Made by a program: the position numbers and the translations under genes
The notes under the pieces: model-generated
What the model saw: only the letters and a program-made list of their open reading frames with translations
The model's database searches: none
Told to the model about the DNA's origin: nothing
Assembly: GCF_003248505.1 (NCBI RefSeq)
Contig: NZ_QFOA01000113.1
Location: 1 to 7,368 of the forward strand
DNA: 7,368 nucleotides
Direction of reading: 5' to 3'
Source of the DNA: Sphingobium sp.
Lineage (GTDB): Bacteria > Pseudomonadota > Alphaproteobacteria > Sphingomonadales > Sphingomonadaceae
Part shown: in pieces, positions 1 to 5,546 of the stretch
Layout of the letters: each line of letters begins with the position of its first letter
Position numbering within the stretch: the stretch's first letter is position 1

Positions 1-45
1 TCTGGGCTTCATCTTCGTTCCTTCGTCACTACGACGAAGCCCAGA
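1..45. repeat. 10-bp perfect inverted repeat at the left edge
   Basis: TCTGGGCTTC at 1-10 is the exact reverse complement of GAAGCCCAGA at 36-45, with 25 bases between. It lies inside the open reading frame of the kinase gene. The left arm starts at the first base of the window, so its full extent is not visible. An arm of this length can arise by chance in a window this size, so no function is assigned. Confidence 0.4.
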
Positions 46-1214
46 TCCTCCTTAAATCACAACCTCAAATCTGTGCCATTGGTGCTGACGGCGGACAGGT
101 CGAGACCGACCTATCCACGGCAGAGACCGTAAGGACCTATCTGCGCGACGTGTTTCTCAAGCAAACGGAGATCACTGCTGAGGAGCGCGGGAAGCTGGAG
201 CATCGCCGCCGCGTCCTGAATGACGAGCTCAACCATCGCGTCAAAAACATCATCACGCTCATCAAGTCGATCGCCGTCCAGACGGGCGCGCATGCAGAAA
301 CAGTCGAGGACTACACGAACTCGTTCGAAGGACGGCTTCGAGCCTTGGCGTTCGCGCATGACCAGTCACTCAGCGCAACTGTCGGTGGCGACCTCGCAAC
401 GCTCATCGAGGCTGAGGCCGGACTCCACCGTTACGGGCCAGGAGCCGACCGCGTGCTCGCATCAGGCAACAAGGTCAGGTTGAACGACCGTGCCTTCGGC
501 GTGCTGGCGCTCGTCGTCCATGAGCTCATGACGAACGCCGCGAAATACGGCGCACTCTCCGTCCCGGAAGGCCGGCTCGACATAGCATGGACCTACAGCG
601 AGACTGATGGCTGCGAAATCCGCTGGACGGAGTCAGGCGGACCGCAGACTAAGGCTCCCAAGCGGCGAGGCTTCGGGTCGAAGCTCATTCAGACCACAAT
701 GGTCTATGATCTCGGGGGACGCGCGGACCTGACATTCCCGCCGACAGGCATGACGGCGAGCCTCGTCATTCCTGCGCGGTTCGTCTCGCTTGCCGACGAG
801 GACAGCGAGAGCGCGGCCGCTCAAACCGATAGTGCCAAGCTAGGTTCGCTGGACGGACTTTCCATGCTGCTGGTCGAGGACCAGTCACTCATCGCGCTCG
901 ACACAGAAGATCTTCTTCGGCGCCTTGGTGCCAACGACGTGCGGCTTTCGCCAGACGCCACCCATGCCCTTCTCACGCTCGGATCATTCAGACCGGACGC
1001 GGCCGTCTTGGACTTCAACCTCGGCGAAGAGACATCTGAACAGATCGCCGACCATCTCGTTGCTCTAGGTATCCCATTCGTTTTCTCGACGGGCTACGGA
1101 GATAATGTCCTCATCCCTGAGCATCTTCGTGGGATACCGGTGGTTCGCAAGCCGGCCAGCCTCAAAACCATGGGCAGCCAACTCGGCGAGGCCCGCAGGA
1201 TGATCTCAGGCTGA
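3..1214 (+). CDS. HWE-family histidine kinase fused to a C-terminal receiver domain (hybrid kinase), 5'-partial
   Basis: Cytoplasmic part of a two-component sensor that autophosphorylates on His and can pass phosphate to Asp. Residues are numbered from the GTG at 150. The H-box LNHRVKN holds the phospho-His at 29. The N-box HELMTNAAKYGALS (124-137) and the motif WTE (159-161) are the His and W-x-E that define the HWE class, and GFGSKLI (174-180) is the G-box. A linker near 212-235 leads to a receiver domain (238-350) with acidic E243/D244, phospho-acceptor D288, T314 in FSTGYG and K334. The frame is open back to nucleotide 3 with plausible protein sequence, so the true start and any sensor domain lie upstream of the window. 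GTG 150 would leave only about 28 residues before the His. The last bases overlap the convergent small gene. The input signal cannot be told from this fragment. Confidence 0.93.
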   Translation, partial: WASSSFLRHYDEAQILLKSQPQICAIGADGGQVETDLSTAETVRTYLRDVFLKQTEITAEERGKLEHRRRVLNDELNHRVKNIITLIKSIAVQTGAHAETVEDYTNSFEGRLRALAFAHDQSLSATVGGDLATLIEAEAGLHRYGPGADRVLASGNKVRLNDRAFGVLALVVHELMTNAAKYGALSVPEGRLDIAWTYSETDGCEIRWTESGGPQTKAPKRRGFGSKLIQTTMVYDLGGRADLTFPPTGMTASLVIPARFVSLADEDSESAAAQTDSAKLGSLDGLSMLLVEDQSLIALDTEDLLRRLGANDVRLSPDATHALLTLGSFRPDAAVLDFNLGEETSEQIADHLVALGIPFVFSTGYGDNVLIPEHLRGIPVVRKPASLKTMGSQLGEARRMISG

Positions 1215-1370
1215 CGGAATAAGCTCAAGCCGTTTGGCAGCTGCCGCCAATTCGACCTCGAGCTCCGCAGCCATAGTGATCAGCGCCGTGTGCGCTTGCT
1301 GATCATCGACACTCGACGCAAGCCGTCGACACCGTTCCAACTGCGCTTGAAGTCGTCTGTAGTGCATCAT
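1206..1370 (-). CDS. Small helical hypothetical protein (54 aa)
   Basis: The frame encodes MMHYRRLQAQLERCRRLASS followed by VDDQQAHTALITMAAELEVE and a short tail. The pattern, an HYRRLxxxxxRCRRLAS helix, a short break, then a second helix ending before a basic tail, resembles small alphaproteobacterial proteins of unknown function that begin with a similar HYRRxAxECRxLA helix. That resemblance is from memory, not a search. The frame continues upstream to a TTG at 1493 (95 aa), but the extra 41 residues look non-coding. I prefer the tandem ATG codons at 1370/1367, although the upstream ribosome-binding site is weak. The 3' end overlaps the kinase gene by 9 bp in convergent orientation. No membrane segment or catalytic motif is visible. 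Confidence 0.5.
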   Translation of the reverse strand: MMHYRRLQAQLERCRRLASSVDDQQAHTALITMAAELEVELAAAAKRLELIPSA

Positions 1371-1509
1371 CCGCGTCACAACACGCAGATGACGAGCGGG
1401 TTGCGTCGAATTGACCTCTGGTAAGAGAGCATCGGCTGTCTGCTGCGGATCAGCGACCCTGCGATGGGAAAATGATACCGGCAAACACGTCAAACAAGCG
1501 ACATTGGAT

Positions 1510-1541
1510 TAATTCAAATCAACTCAGATTGATTTGAATTA
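1510..1541. repeat. Perfect 13-bp inverted repeat with 6-bp spacer
   Basis: TAATTCAAATCAA (1510-1522) and TTGATTTGAATTA (1529-1541) are exact reverse complements around the spacer CTCAGA. A perfect 13-bp match this close is very unlikely by chance in 7 kb. It lies between the start of the minus-strand small gene and the plus-strand unit that begins near 1725. An operator for a dimeric regulator in a divergent promoter is one reading. The 13-6-13 spacing also matches the geometry of tyrosine-recombinase core sites (Xer/dif-like sites have 11-bp arms and a 6-bp centre; loxP has 13-bp arms and 8 bp). A terminator is less likely because the stem is A+T-rich, although GTTTTTG follows on the plus strand. 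Confidence 0.85.
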
Positions 1542-1724
1542 GTGTTTTTGATGCCAAGAGGCATGTTCACGTATAAATTACTGATCCATCATAATTTATT
1601 CCTGCACTATACTTGTTGTTAATCCATCCTGCCCAAAAATTCCTCCGTCGGGAAAGGAAGTTGAGCTTGGTTGCTCCGCTTCTGGAGAGTGAAAAACGGC
1701 GCCTTGCGCCATAGGGGGAAGAAA
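1542..1724 (+). promoter_or_regulatory. Non-coding leader with possible promoter and small hairpins
   Basis: This stretch is richer in A+T at its left end than the rest of the window. TATACT at 1608-1613 is a good -10-like hexamer, but I see no convincing -35 at the right distance. ATGCC-AAGA-GGCAT (1551-1564) and GGCGC-CTT-GCGCC (1698-1710) can form short hairpins. The second sits directly before the ribosome-binding site AGGGGGA (1713-1719) of the first micro-ORF. A minus-strand frame at 1567-1851 has Arg/Ser-rich composition and no recognisable motif, and I do not believe it is a gene. Confidence 0.3.
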
Positions 1725-1799
1725 ATGAGAGAATCGACTTCTGACCGCAAGGGCTCCGCGACACCGCGAGCGCCCTGCGGAGGCGGCGAGCCCACATGA
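1725..1799 (+). CDS. Candidate micro-ORF, 24 aa (possible leader peptide)
   Basis: An ATG at 1725 is preceded by a strong purine-rich ribosome-binding site, AGGGGGA, about 5 bases upstream. The peptide begins MRESTSDRKGSATPRAPC and ends GGGEPT. Its TGA stop (1797-1799) overlaps the ATG (1796-1798) of the next small frame in an ATGA arrangement, as in translationally coupled genes. I do not recognise the peptide, and such a short frame could be chance. A role as a leader peptide for the downstream 345-aa gene is inference. Confidence 0.25.
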   Translation: MRESTSDRKGSATPRAPCGGGEPT

Positions 1800-1879
1800 C
1801 CCTACTTTCATTAGCTTTGGCAATACGGGGCCAGACGCACTCAAGCCTCAACTCAACACTTCAGGAAGTTCGAAATTGA
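1796..1879 (+). CDS. Candidate micro-ORF, 27 aa, overlapping the previous one
   Basis: This frame starts within the ATGA overlap with the preceding micro-ORF. It begins MTLLSLALAIRGQTHSS and ends LQEVRN, stopping 57 bases before the ATG of the 345-aa gene. The first nine residues are hydrophobic, but the run is too short for a membrane segment. It has no ribosome-binding site of its own, so it would depend on coupling to the upstream frame. Nothing confirms that it is translated. Confidence 0.2.
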   Translation: MTLLSLALAIRGQTHSSLNSTLQEVRN

Positions 1880-1923
1880 GCAGGCGAGCGAAGGGGAAAA
1901 TTGCGTCCTTCGACCTGTCTCCC

Positions 1924-1929
1924 AAGGAG
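1924..1929 (+). promoter_or_regulatory. Ribosome-binding site AAGGAG for the 345-aa gene
   Basis: AAGGAG lies 7 bases before the ATG at 1937, which is close to ideal spacing. It favours this ATG over the in-frame TTG at 1901, which has AAGGGG only about 5 bases upstream and would add 12 residues. Confidence 0.7.
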
Positions 1930-1936
1930 ATCAGAC

Positions 1937-2974
1937 ATGACCTACGATAAATCAAAGCCGTTCATCACCAACCGCGGCGTCATCGCGCTCATTCGAGCAA
2001 AACTCGACGCGGAGGGGCATTCGGATGTTGCTGTCAGCCGGCAGTGGATTGATGAAGATACCCCAGGCGAACCATTTCTCCTCAACGTTCCGCTCGGAAC
2101 GGAACTGTTCGTTCCGTTGAGGGCCATGGAGGGGTTCTTCAACATACATGACCAAGAAGACGCCGATTGGCATGCAAGCCTGTTCGCACAGGCCCTAGTG
2201 AACCTTCAGAAAGCCACGAAGATGCTTCTGGCATACGCCGCCAAGGTGAAAAAGGAAGCAGTTGCCCAAGTTTCGGCGGCTCGTGCCGACGGACTCGACA
2301 TTCAGTTCTCGGGAATTGGCTTTAAGCCCACCTATGTGCGAGCGCTCTCTGGCAAGGACTGGAAGGAAGCAGCATTCGGCGTGCTTGCAGAGGTCTCCAT
2401 CCGCAACACCTCCTTTCACTTGCAGCCCGAAGTATCGAGCTTCTACGTTGAAGAAGCGGTCGATGTCGCAGACGAGATGGCCGACCTTCTTAAAGATCAG
2501 CGCGAGCGGCAGCAGCGGCTGGAGGCACTCGAACGCGCTGGCTACGATCTCACCGTCGATCAAATAACGATCGAGCTGCTTGAGGCTCACAAATTGGACG
2601 TCGCGCAGATCCTTCGCCGGGCGTGGAAGAAGCAATGCGTGAACAGAAAAATCACGCTCGGTGAGCAGGAGGGAACACTCTCCATCCATACCTCAGACGG
2701 CGTCGTTGGATCGAGCCTCCAACTAGGTGAACTGTGCTGGAACGGCGAATACGCCTGGTTCCACGGGGAGAAGGGAGAGCAAGACCTGCGCGGCTTGCTT
2801 GGTAAGACGCTTGCTGGGCTAACGTCGCATCCTGTGTTTTGCGGGCTGCCGATCACGAATATCGTCCATCATGAAACGGGCGTCCGCGACCTGTTCTACT
2901 TCGACATGTCACAGGTTCGCACCTTTGACGCCGATAGCGGCTACTTTGGAGAAGAGCGGCGCCTTGCTGCATGA
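1937..2974 (+). CDS. Hypothetical protein, 345 aa, unrecognised family
   Basis: A clean full-length frame with an AAGGAG ribosome-binding site and codon use like its neighbours, so I take it as a real gene. I do not recognise the family. Residues 1-60 look globular (FITNRGVIALIRAKL, then FLLNVPLGTELFVPL). Residues 75-115 form a likely long helix, and 118-175 have alternating strand-like segments. A charged helical stretch at 171-230 (VADEMADLLKDQRERQQRLEA) could form a coiled coil. Residues 238-330 look beta-rich (KITLGEQEGTLSI, LCWNGEYAWFHG). There is no signal peptide or membrane segment, so it is probably cytoplasmic. No catalytic signature is evident. Two micro-ORFs precede it, and it ends at a hairpin shared with the convergent Xre gene. 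Confidence 0.85.
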   Translation: MTYDKSKPFITNRGVIALIRAKLDAEGHSDVAVSRQWIDEDTPGEPFLLNVPLGTELFVPLRAMEGFFNIHDQEDADWHASLFAQALVNLQKATKMLLAYAAKVKKEAVAQVSAARADGLDIQFSGIGFKPTYVRALSGKDWKEAAFGVLAEVSIRNTSFHLQPEVSSFYVEEAVDVADEMADLLKDQRERQQRLEALERAGYDLTVDQITIELLEAHKLDVAQILRRAWKKQCVNRKITLGEQEGTLSIHTSDGVVGSSLQLGELCWNGEYAWFHGEKGEQDLRGLLGKTLAGLTSHPVFCGLPITNIVHHETGVRDLFYFDMSQVRTFDADSGYFGEERRLAA

Positions 2975-2980
2975 AAACAA

Positions 2981-3012
2981 GTGGGCGCTCGGCTTTGCCG
3001 CTGGGCGCCCAT
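2981..3012. terminator. Hairpin between convergent genes, probable bidirectional terminator
   Basis: TGGGCGC (2982-2988) pairs perfectly with GCGCCCA (3005-3011). Allowing G-U pairs, the plus-strand stem extends to 13 bp (2981-2993 with 3000-3012) around a 6-base loop. It fills almost the whole gap between the stop of the 345-aa gene (2974) and the end of the minus-strand Xre gene (3014). No clear U-tract follows on either strand, so it is not a textbook intrinsic terminator. Confidence 0.55.
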
Positions 3013-3013
3013 C

Positions 3014-3307
3014 CTACGCAGAGCGAGAGTAGGGGCGGCTTTCGAGCTCGACGGTGCTCACGTCGATGCCATCAACAAGTTCTGCCAAAGTAAGGCGCAT
3101 CGCCTTGGCCAACCTCGCAAGGACACGAAGGCTGAAGTCCTGCCGACCCGCCTCGATCTTAGCTAGGTAGGGCTGGGAGAGACCTGCTGCTGCTGCCAGC
3201 TGCGTCTGCGTCATTCCAGCACGCTCTTTACGGAGCGCCGCAACGCGCGCGCCAACCGCGGCTGAAACACCGTCAGACTCCCCCGGCGGCTGCGTCGCAC
3301 TCGTCAT
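3014..3307 (-). CDS. Xre-family helix-turn-helix DNA-binding protein (97 aa)
   Basis: A single HTH_3/Xre domain spans about residues 16-80. The core is VAALRKERAGMTQTQLAAAA, then GLSQPYLAKIEAGRQDFSLR, then VLARLAKAMRLTLAELV. Residues 33-42 form the positioning helix and 44-55 the recognition helix, with the family-typical S-x-x-Y-L-x-x-I-E-x-G-R pattern. A short polar N-terminal extension and a 15-residue tail flank it. There is no second domain, so it is a stand-alone repressor- or antitoxin-sized regulator. The ATG at 3307 keeps the domain whole, while the next Met lies inside it. It is divergent from the 159-aa gene across about 115 bp, so it may regulate both itself and that gene. No toxin partner is recognisable beside it. 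Confidence 0.92.
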   Translation of the reverse strand: MTSATQPPGESDGVSAAVGARVAALRKERAGMTQTQLAAAAGLSQPYLAKIEAGRQDFSLRVLARLAKAMRLTLAELVDGIDVSTVELESRPYSRSA

Positions 3308-3422
3308 AGTCCGGCTTCTAGGATGATTAGCAGCCGGCCGGCAAGGCCGCGGGGCGATGCCATATTCAAACCGCGGGGGCCGTCATAGCAACTCGGATCG
3401 TGCGAACAGGAAATTCACGACC
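3308..3422. promoter_or_regulatory. Divergent intergenic region with palindromic GC-rich sites
   Basis: This gap separates the divergent Xre gene and the 159-aa gene and should hold both promoters. GCCGGCCGGC (3333-3342) is a perfect 10-bp palindrome. CCGCGGGG occurs twice in direct orientation (3347-3354 and 3371-3378), 24 bp apart. These are candidate operators for the Xre protein, but short GC-rich palindromes are common in GC-rich DNA. I see no clear -35/-10 pair. Confidence 0.3.
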
Positions 3423-3902
3423 ATGGGAAAAAACATGAGGATCACTCCCCTACTGCTGGACGCCCTGTCTGCGATGCAGATATCTCCAACGCCGTTCATC
3501 GACTATGTAATTAGGCTTTATCCAGTTGAATGGATGCTGGACCGTCAACCCCTCGACCTACCTTCGGATGAGACGCTTCAGGTCCACGCTGTCTGCATCA
3601 GCTATGACGTTCTCGAGGCCGAGGTGCACACCGCTGCCGGTGTGTTCATGTCGAACGGGGAAGCCGTCACTTTCGTGACCCCCCGCCTGCCAGAAACCGT
3701 GATTGGCCAACTGCCAGGACGTAGATTTCAGGAAGTAGCCGAGATCCCGCTGCTGACCAGTGGTAGGCACATCATCTCGGACGCCTTCTCAACCGACAAC
3801 CAGAGCCTGATGGCGATCATCATCGATGCGCCACCTGTCGAATGGGCCGTCGCGGTAAGTCCGTGTCGAGCGGTAACCGCCAGCGGACTGCGGCCGAACT
3901 AA
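3423..3902 (+). CDS. Hypothetical protein, 159 aa, unrecognised
   Basis: I prefer the ATG at 3423 because AGGAAA (3408-3413) lies 9 bases upstream. An in-frame ATG at 3357 would add 22 polar residues (SNRGGRHSNSDRANRKF) that look like untranslated sequence. ATG 3435 is a further option. The product starts MGKNMRITPLLLDALSAMQ, then IDYVIRLYPVEWMLDRQPLD. A beta-rich middle follows (VHAVCISYDVLEAEVHTAAG, EAVTFVTPRL, EVAEIPLL). A strand near the end (SLMAIIIDAPPVEWAVAVSP) is hydrophobic but too short and interrupted for a confident membrane helix. I see no signal peptide or motif that names a family. Its position divergent from the Xre gene suggests regulation by that protein, which is inference. 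Confidence 0.62.
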   Translation: MGKNMRITPLLLDALSAMQISPTPFIDYVIRLYPVEWMLDRQPLDLPSDETLQVHAVCISYDVLEAEVHTAAGVFMSNGEAVTFVTPRLPETVIGQLPGRRFQEVAEIPLLTSGRHIISDAFSTDNQSLMAIIIDAPPVEWAVAVSPCRAVTASGLRPN

Positions 3903-3974
3903 TGAAAAAATCACCAGAAAGAGCAGCCTGATTTATATGCTACTTTCTTGCACATCGCGATTTCTACCAACCTA

Positions 3975-4082
3975 TCACTCACCTGCCAAAGCCACGACTG
4001 TCACGCCCAGACCTGTGTTGGAAAGGCCGACGGCAGGGGTGGCGATGAATTTGATGTCTTTGTTGGGAAGCGGAACGGCCAT
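3975..4082 (-). CDS. Candidate small ORF, 35 aa, antisense in the recombinase leader
   Basis: This minus-strand frame begins MAVPLPNKDIKFIATPAVG and ends GVTVVALAGE before a TGA. Composition is protein-like and about two thirds of third positions are G or C, similar to neighbouring genes. It may extend upstream to a TTG at 4112 (45 aa), which has AGGA about 3 bases before it. The ATG itself lacks a ribosome-binding site. It could be a fragment of an older gene or chance, and I do not recognise it. Confidence 0.2.
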   Translation of the reverse strand: MAVPLPNKDIKFIATPAVGLSNTGLGVTVVALAGE

Positions 4083-4118
4083 GGATCTGTCGATGCATCG
4101 GGAAGAGAGCAAAATCCT

Positions 4119-4156
4119 GCACTTTTCAGTGCGTTACCGATCCATCTCGGTGATGG
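4119..4156 (+). repeat. Cluster of short hairpins with mutually exclusive pairing
   Basis: GCACT-TTTC-AGTGC (4119-4132) is followed three bases later by ACCGA-TCCATC-TCGGT (4136-4151). The loop of the second hairpin can instead pair downstream as CCATC-TCGGT-GATGG (4142-4156), which would break the first pairing. Each stem is only 5 bp, so a real RNA switch is unproven. Confidence 0.35.
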
Positions 4157-4187
4157 CTCTAGGCAGGTTCATGGAAAAGCCACGCAA

Positions 4188-4203
4188 TATAAGGGTTCTT
4201 ATA
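4188..4203 (+). repeat. 6-bp inverted repeat TATAAG-GGTT-CTTATA
   Basis: TATAAG (4188-4193) and CTTATA (4198-4203) are perfect inverted arms around GGTT, about 70 bp before the recombinase start. TATAAG and TATACG also resemble -10 hexamers. The purine run AAGGG (4191-4195) lies in the left arm and loop and could be the ribosome-binding site of the short leader frame at 4206, so folding would hide it. It could be an operator, promoter element or recombinase arm site. Confidence 0.35.
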
Positions 4204-4205
4204 CG

Positions 4206-4262
4206 ATGAGGCTTTTTCTTAAATCTCAGCGCCGCGCGCCACTCAGAACCGTTGCAGAATAG
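4206..4262 (+). CDS. Candidate leader peptide, 18 aa, just upstream of the first recombinase
   Basis: The frame reads MRLFLKSQRRAPLRTVAE and stops at a TAG 9 bases before the recombinase ATG. AAGGG at 4191-4195 lies 10 bases upstream and is part of an inverted repeat. The peptide is basic. Translation could help ribosomes reach the recombinase gene, whose own ribosome-binding site is weak. This is inference from spacing alone. Confidence 0.15.
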   Translation: MRLFLKSQRRAPLRTVAE

Positions 4263-4271
4263 AGCCGATCC

Positions 4272-5546
4272 ATGAGACCCATAGTAGTCAAACTCGCGCC
4301 CATTGAAAACCCGAATAAAGAGCAGTCCGCGATTCTAGAGGAGCTTGGCGAAGACAAGGCCGAGCCCGGTATGCTCTACATAATCGACGAGGCAAAGCAG
4401 GCCATCATCTGGCCAGCGTTCCTTTTCCTTCGCGCAAACTACGGCGCCACTGGCAGGGTGACGGAACATAATGCCGTGCCCTCATTCGCGACCAACAGGA
4501 AGGATGCCTACAACCTGCGCGAATGGCTGGGCTTCCTGGCTGCGTTGAAGCGTGACTGGCAGAAGGCTGACCACGATCTCCTTCTGGCTTATACGAACTA
4601 TCAAGTCGGGCGGATCTCGCAGCATAGTGGAAAGGCGAGAGATCCGAATACCGTCAGCATCAAGCTCGGAACGGTCAAAGCCTTCTACAGCTACACGAAC
4701 GCGGTTCGACTGACGGCTGTCACATGGGACGCGAAATCGCTCGCTGCTCGCTACAGTAACAACCGTCGCCGTCGCACCGCCGAGGATGAAAAGATCCGAC
4801 CCTTCGGCACCGACGAAGTGCCGAAGATGAGGGCTGCTCTTGGCCCCCTACCAACGGAGCTAGCTCCGGAAAGCCTTCGGTCCACTAGGGACCGCCTGCT
4901 CCTCGAGGTTGGCCTTCTCACAGGGATGCGAGGCGAGGAGATCTGCTACCTCAGAACATCCGCCATCTCAAAACTCGTTCCCGACATGACGCGTCCGAAC
5001 GCCACCCAGCCCGTGCGCATCCAGATCACCAAGGGACGGATTCATCGGCCAGTGGGGTTTCCAAACCGCCTGATCGTCGAGTTGAAAAACTATATCGATG
5101 GCGAACGGACCCGCAGCGTGAAGAAGCTCAAAGCCGGCGGCAGCAAGGACCACGGATATGTCTTCGTGAACTTCGACAACGCGTCTCGCCCTGGCAGTCA
5201 GCTCAAGACAAATACTATCCATCGCGACTTCGCGTGCCTCATGAGGCGCCTGAACATGACGGAGAGCGTTCAACGCATGAAGAAGGGCGTTCCCGTCATC
5301 GTCCAACAGACGACCCATAGCTTCCATGACACCAGGCACACGTTCGCAGTCCGCTACTATGTGGGTCTTCGAAAGCAGCTGGATCGCAACCCGGCCTCTC
5401 TGAATTATGCCGAGCCCTGGGAACTCGTGCAGATCGCACTTGGCCATGCTGACTGGGAAACGACCCGCAAGCACTACCTCCGCCACGTCGGAGAATATGA
5501 GGCTGAGATCGCCGAACGGGTCCACGAATATCTGGGAGAGCTGTGA
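4272..5546 (+). CDS. Tyrosine-type site-specific recombinase/integrase (424 aa)
   Basis: DNA strand-exchange enzyme that cuts with a Tyr nucleophile. The N-terminal SAM-like core-binding domain spans about residues 75-160 (EWLGFLAALKRDWQKADHDL, then NTVSIKLGTVKAFYSYTNAV), after a 70-residue leader region. The catalytic domain (about 176-415) has the full active set: R220 in LLTGMRGEE, the beta-hairpin K254 in ITKGRIHRP, H352 and R355 in FHDTRHTF, H392 in LGHADW and the nucleophile Y402 in KHYL. It should therefore be active. The ATG at 4272 has only a weak AGAG before it. The stop overlaps the start of the second recombinase, so the two are co-translated. Size and pairing recall TnpA of Tn554-type elements, but I cannot assign it to that family without a search. 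Confidence 0.94.
   Translation: MRPIVVKLAPIENPNKEQSAILEELGEDKAEPGMLYIIDEAKQAIIWPAFLFLRANYGATGRVTEHNAVPSFATNRKDAYNLREWLGFLAALKRDWQKADHDLLLAYTNYQVGRISQHSGKARDPNTVSIKLGTVKAFYSYTNAVRLTAVTWDAKSLAARYSNNRRRRTAEDEKIRPFGTDEVPKMRAALGPLPTELAPESLRSTRDRLLLEVGLLTGMRGEEICYLRTSAISKLVPDMTRPNATQPVRIQITKGRIHRPVGFPNRLIVELKNYIDGERTRSVKKLKAGGSKDHGYVFVNFDNASRPGSQLKTNTIHRDFACLMRRLNMTESVQRMKKGVPVIVQQTTHSFHDTRHTFAVRYYVGLRKQLDRNPASLNYAEPWELVQIALGHADWETTRKHYLRHVGEYEAEIAERVHEYLGEL

Larger units (their letters stand above)
3903..4271. other. 370-bp stretch without a convincing gene, upstream of the recombinase operon
   Basis: Overlapping open frames run through this stretch on the plus strand (a 90-aa frame from 3937 and a 104-aa frame from a TTG at 3948) and on the minus strand (35 aa). 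None has both a good ribosome-binding site and a recognisable sequence. Several short inverted repeats cluster in the right half (4119-4203). The stretch most likely carries the promoter and leader of the recombinase genes, possibly with part of an attachment site or decayed coding sequence. Confidence 0.4.

Noticed and set aside
1516..1535. FNR/FixK-type box in the 13-bp palindrome
   Set aside because: The half-sites are in the opposite order (ATCAA then TTGAT) and 6 bases apart, whereas an FNR box is TTGAT-N4-ATCAA.
1567..1851. Minus-strand frames of 94 and 82 aa in the gap before the 345-aa gene
   Set aside because: Arg/Ser-rich composition, no recognisable motif and no convincing ribosome-binding site. 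They run opposite to micro-ORFs that have better start signals.
2195..2689. 164-aa minus-strand frame inside the 345-aa gene
   Set aside because: Complement of a well-supported gene. It lacks a domain or start signal, and long antisense frames are expected in GC-rich DNA.
3937..4262. Plus-strand frames of 90 and 104 aa before the first recombinase
   Set aside because: No good ribosome-binding site (the longer one starts at TTG), unremarkable sequence, and mutual overlap in different frames. Kept only as part of the non-coding stretch.
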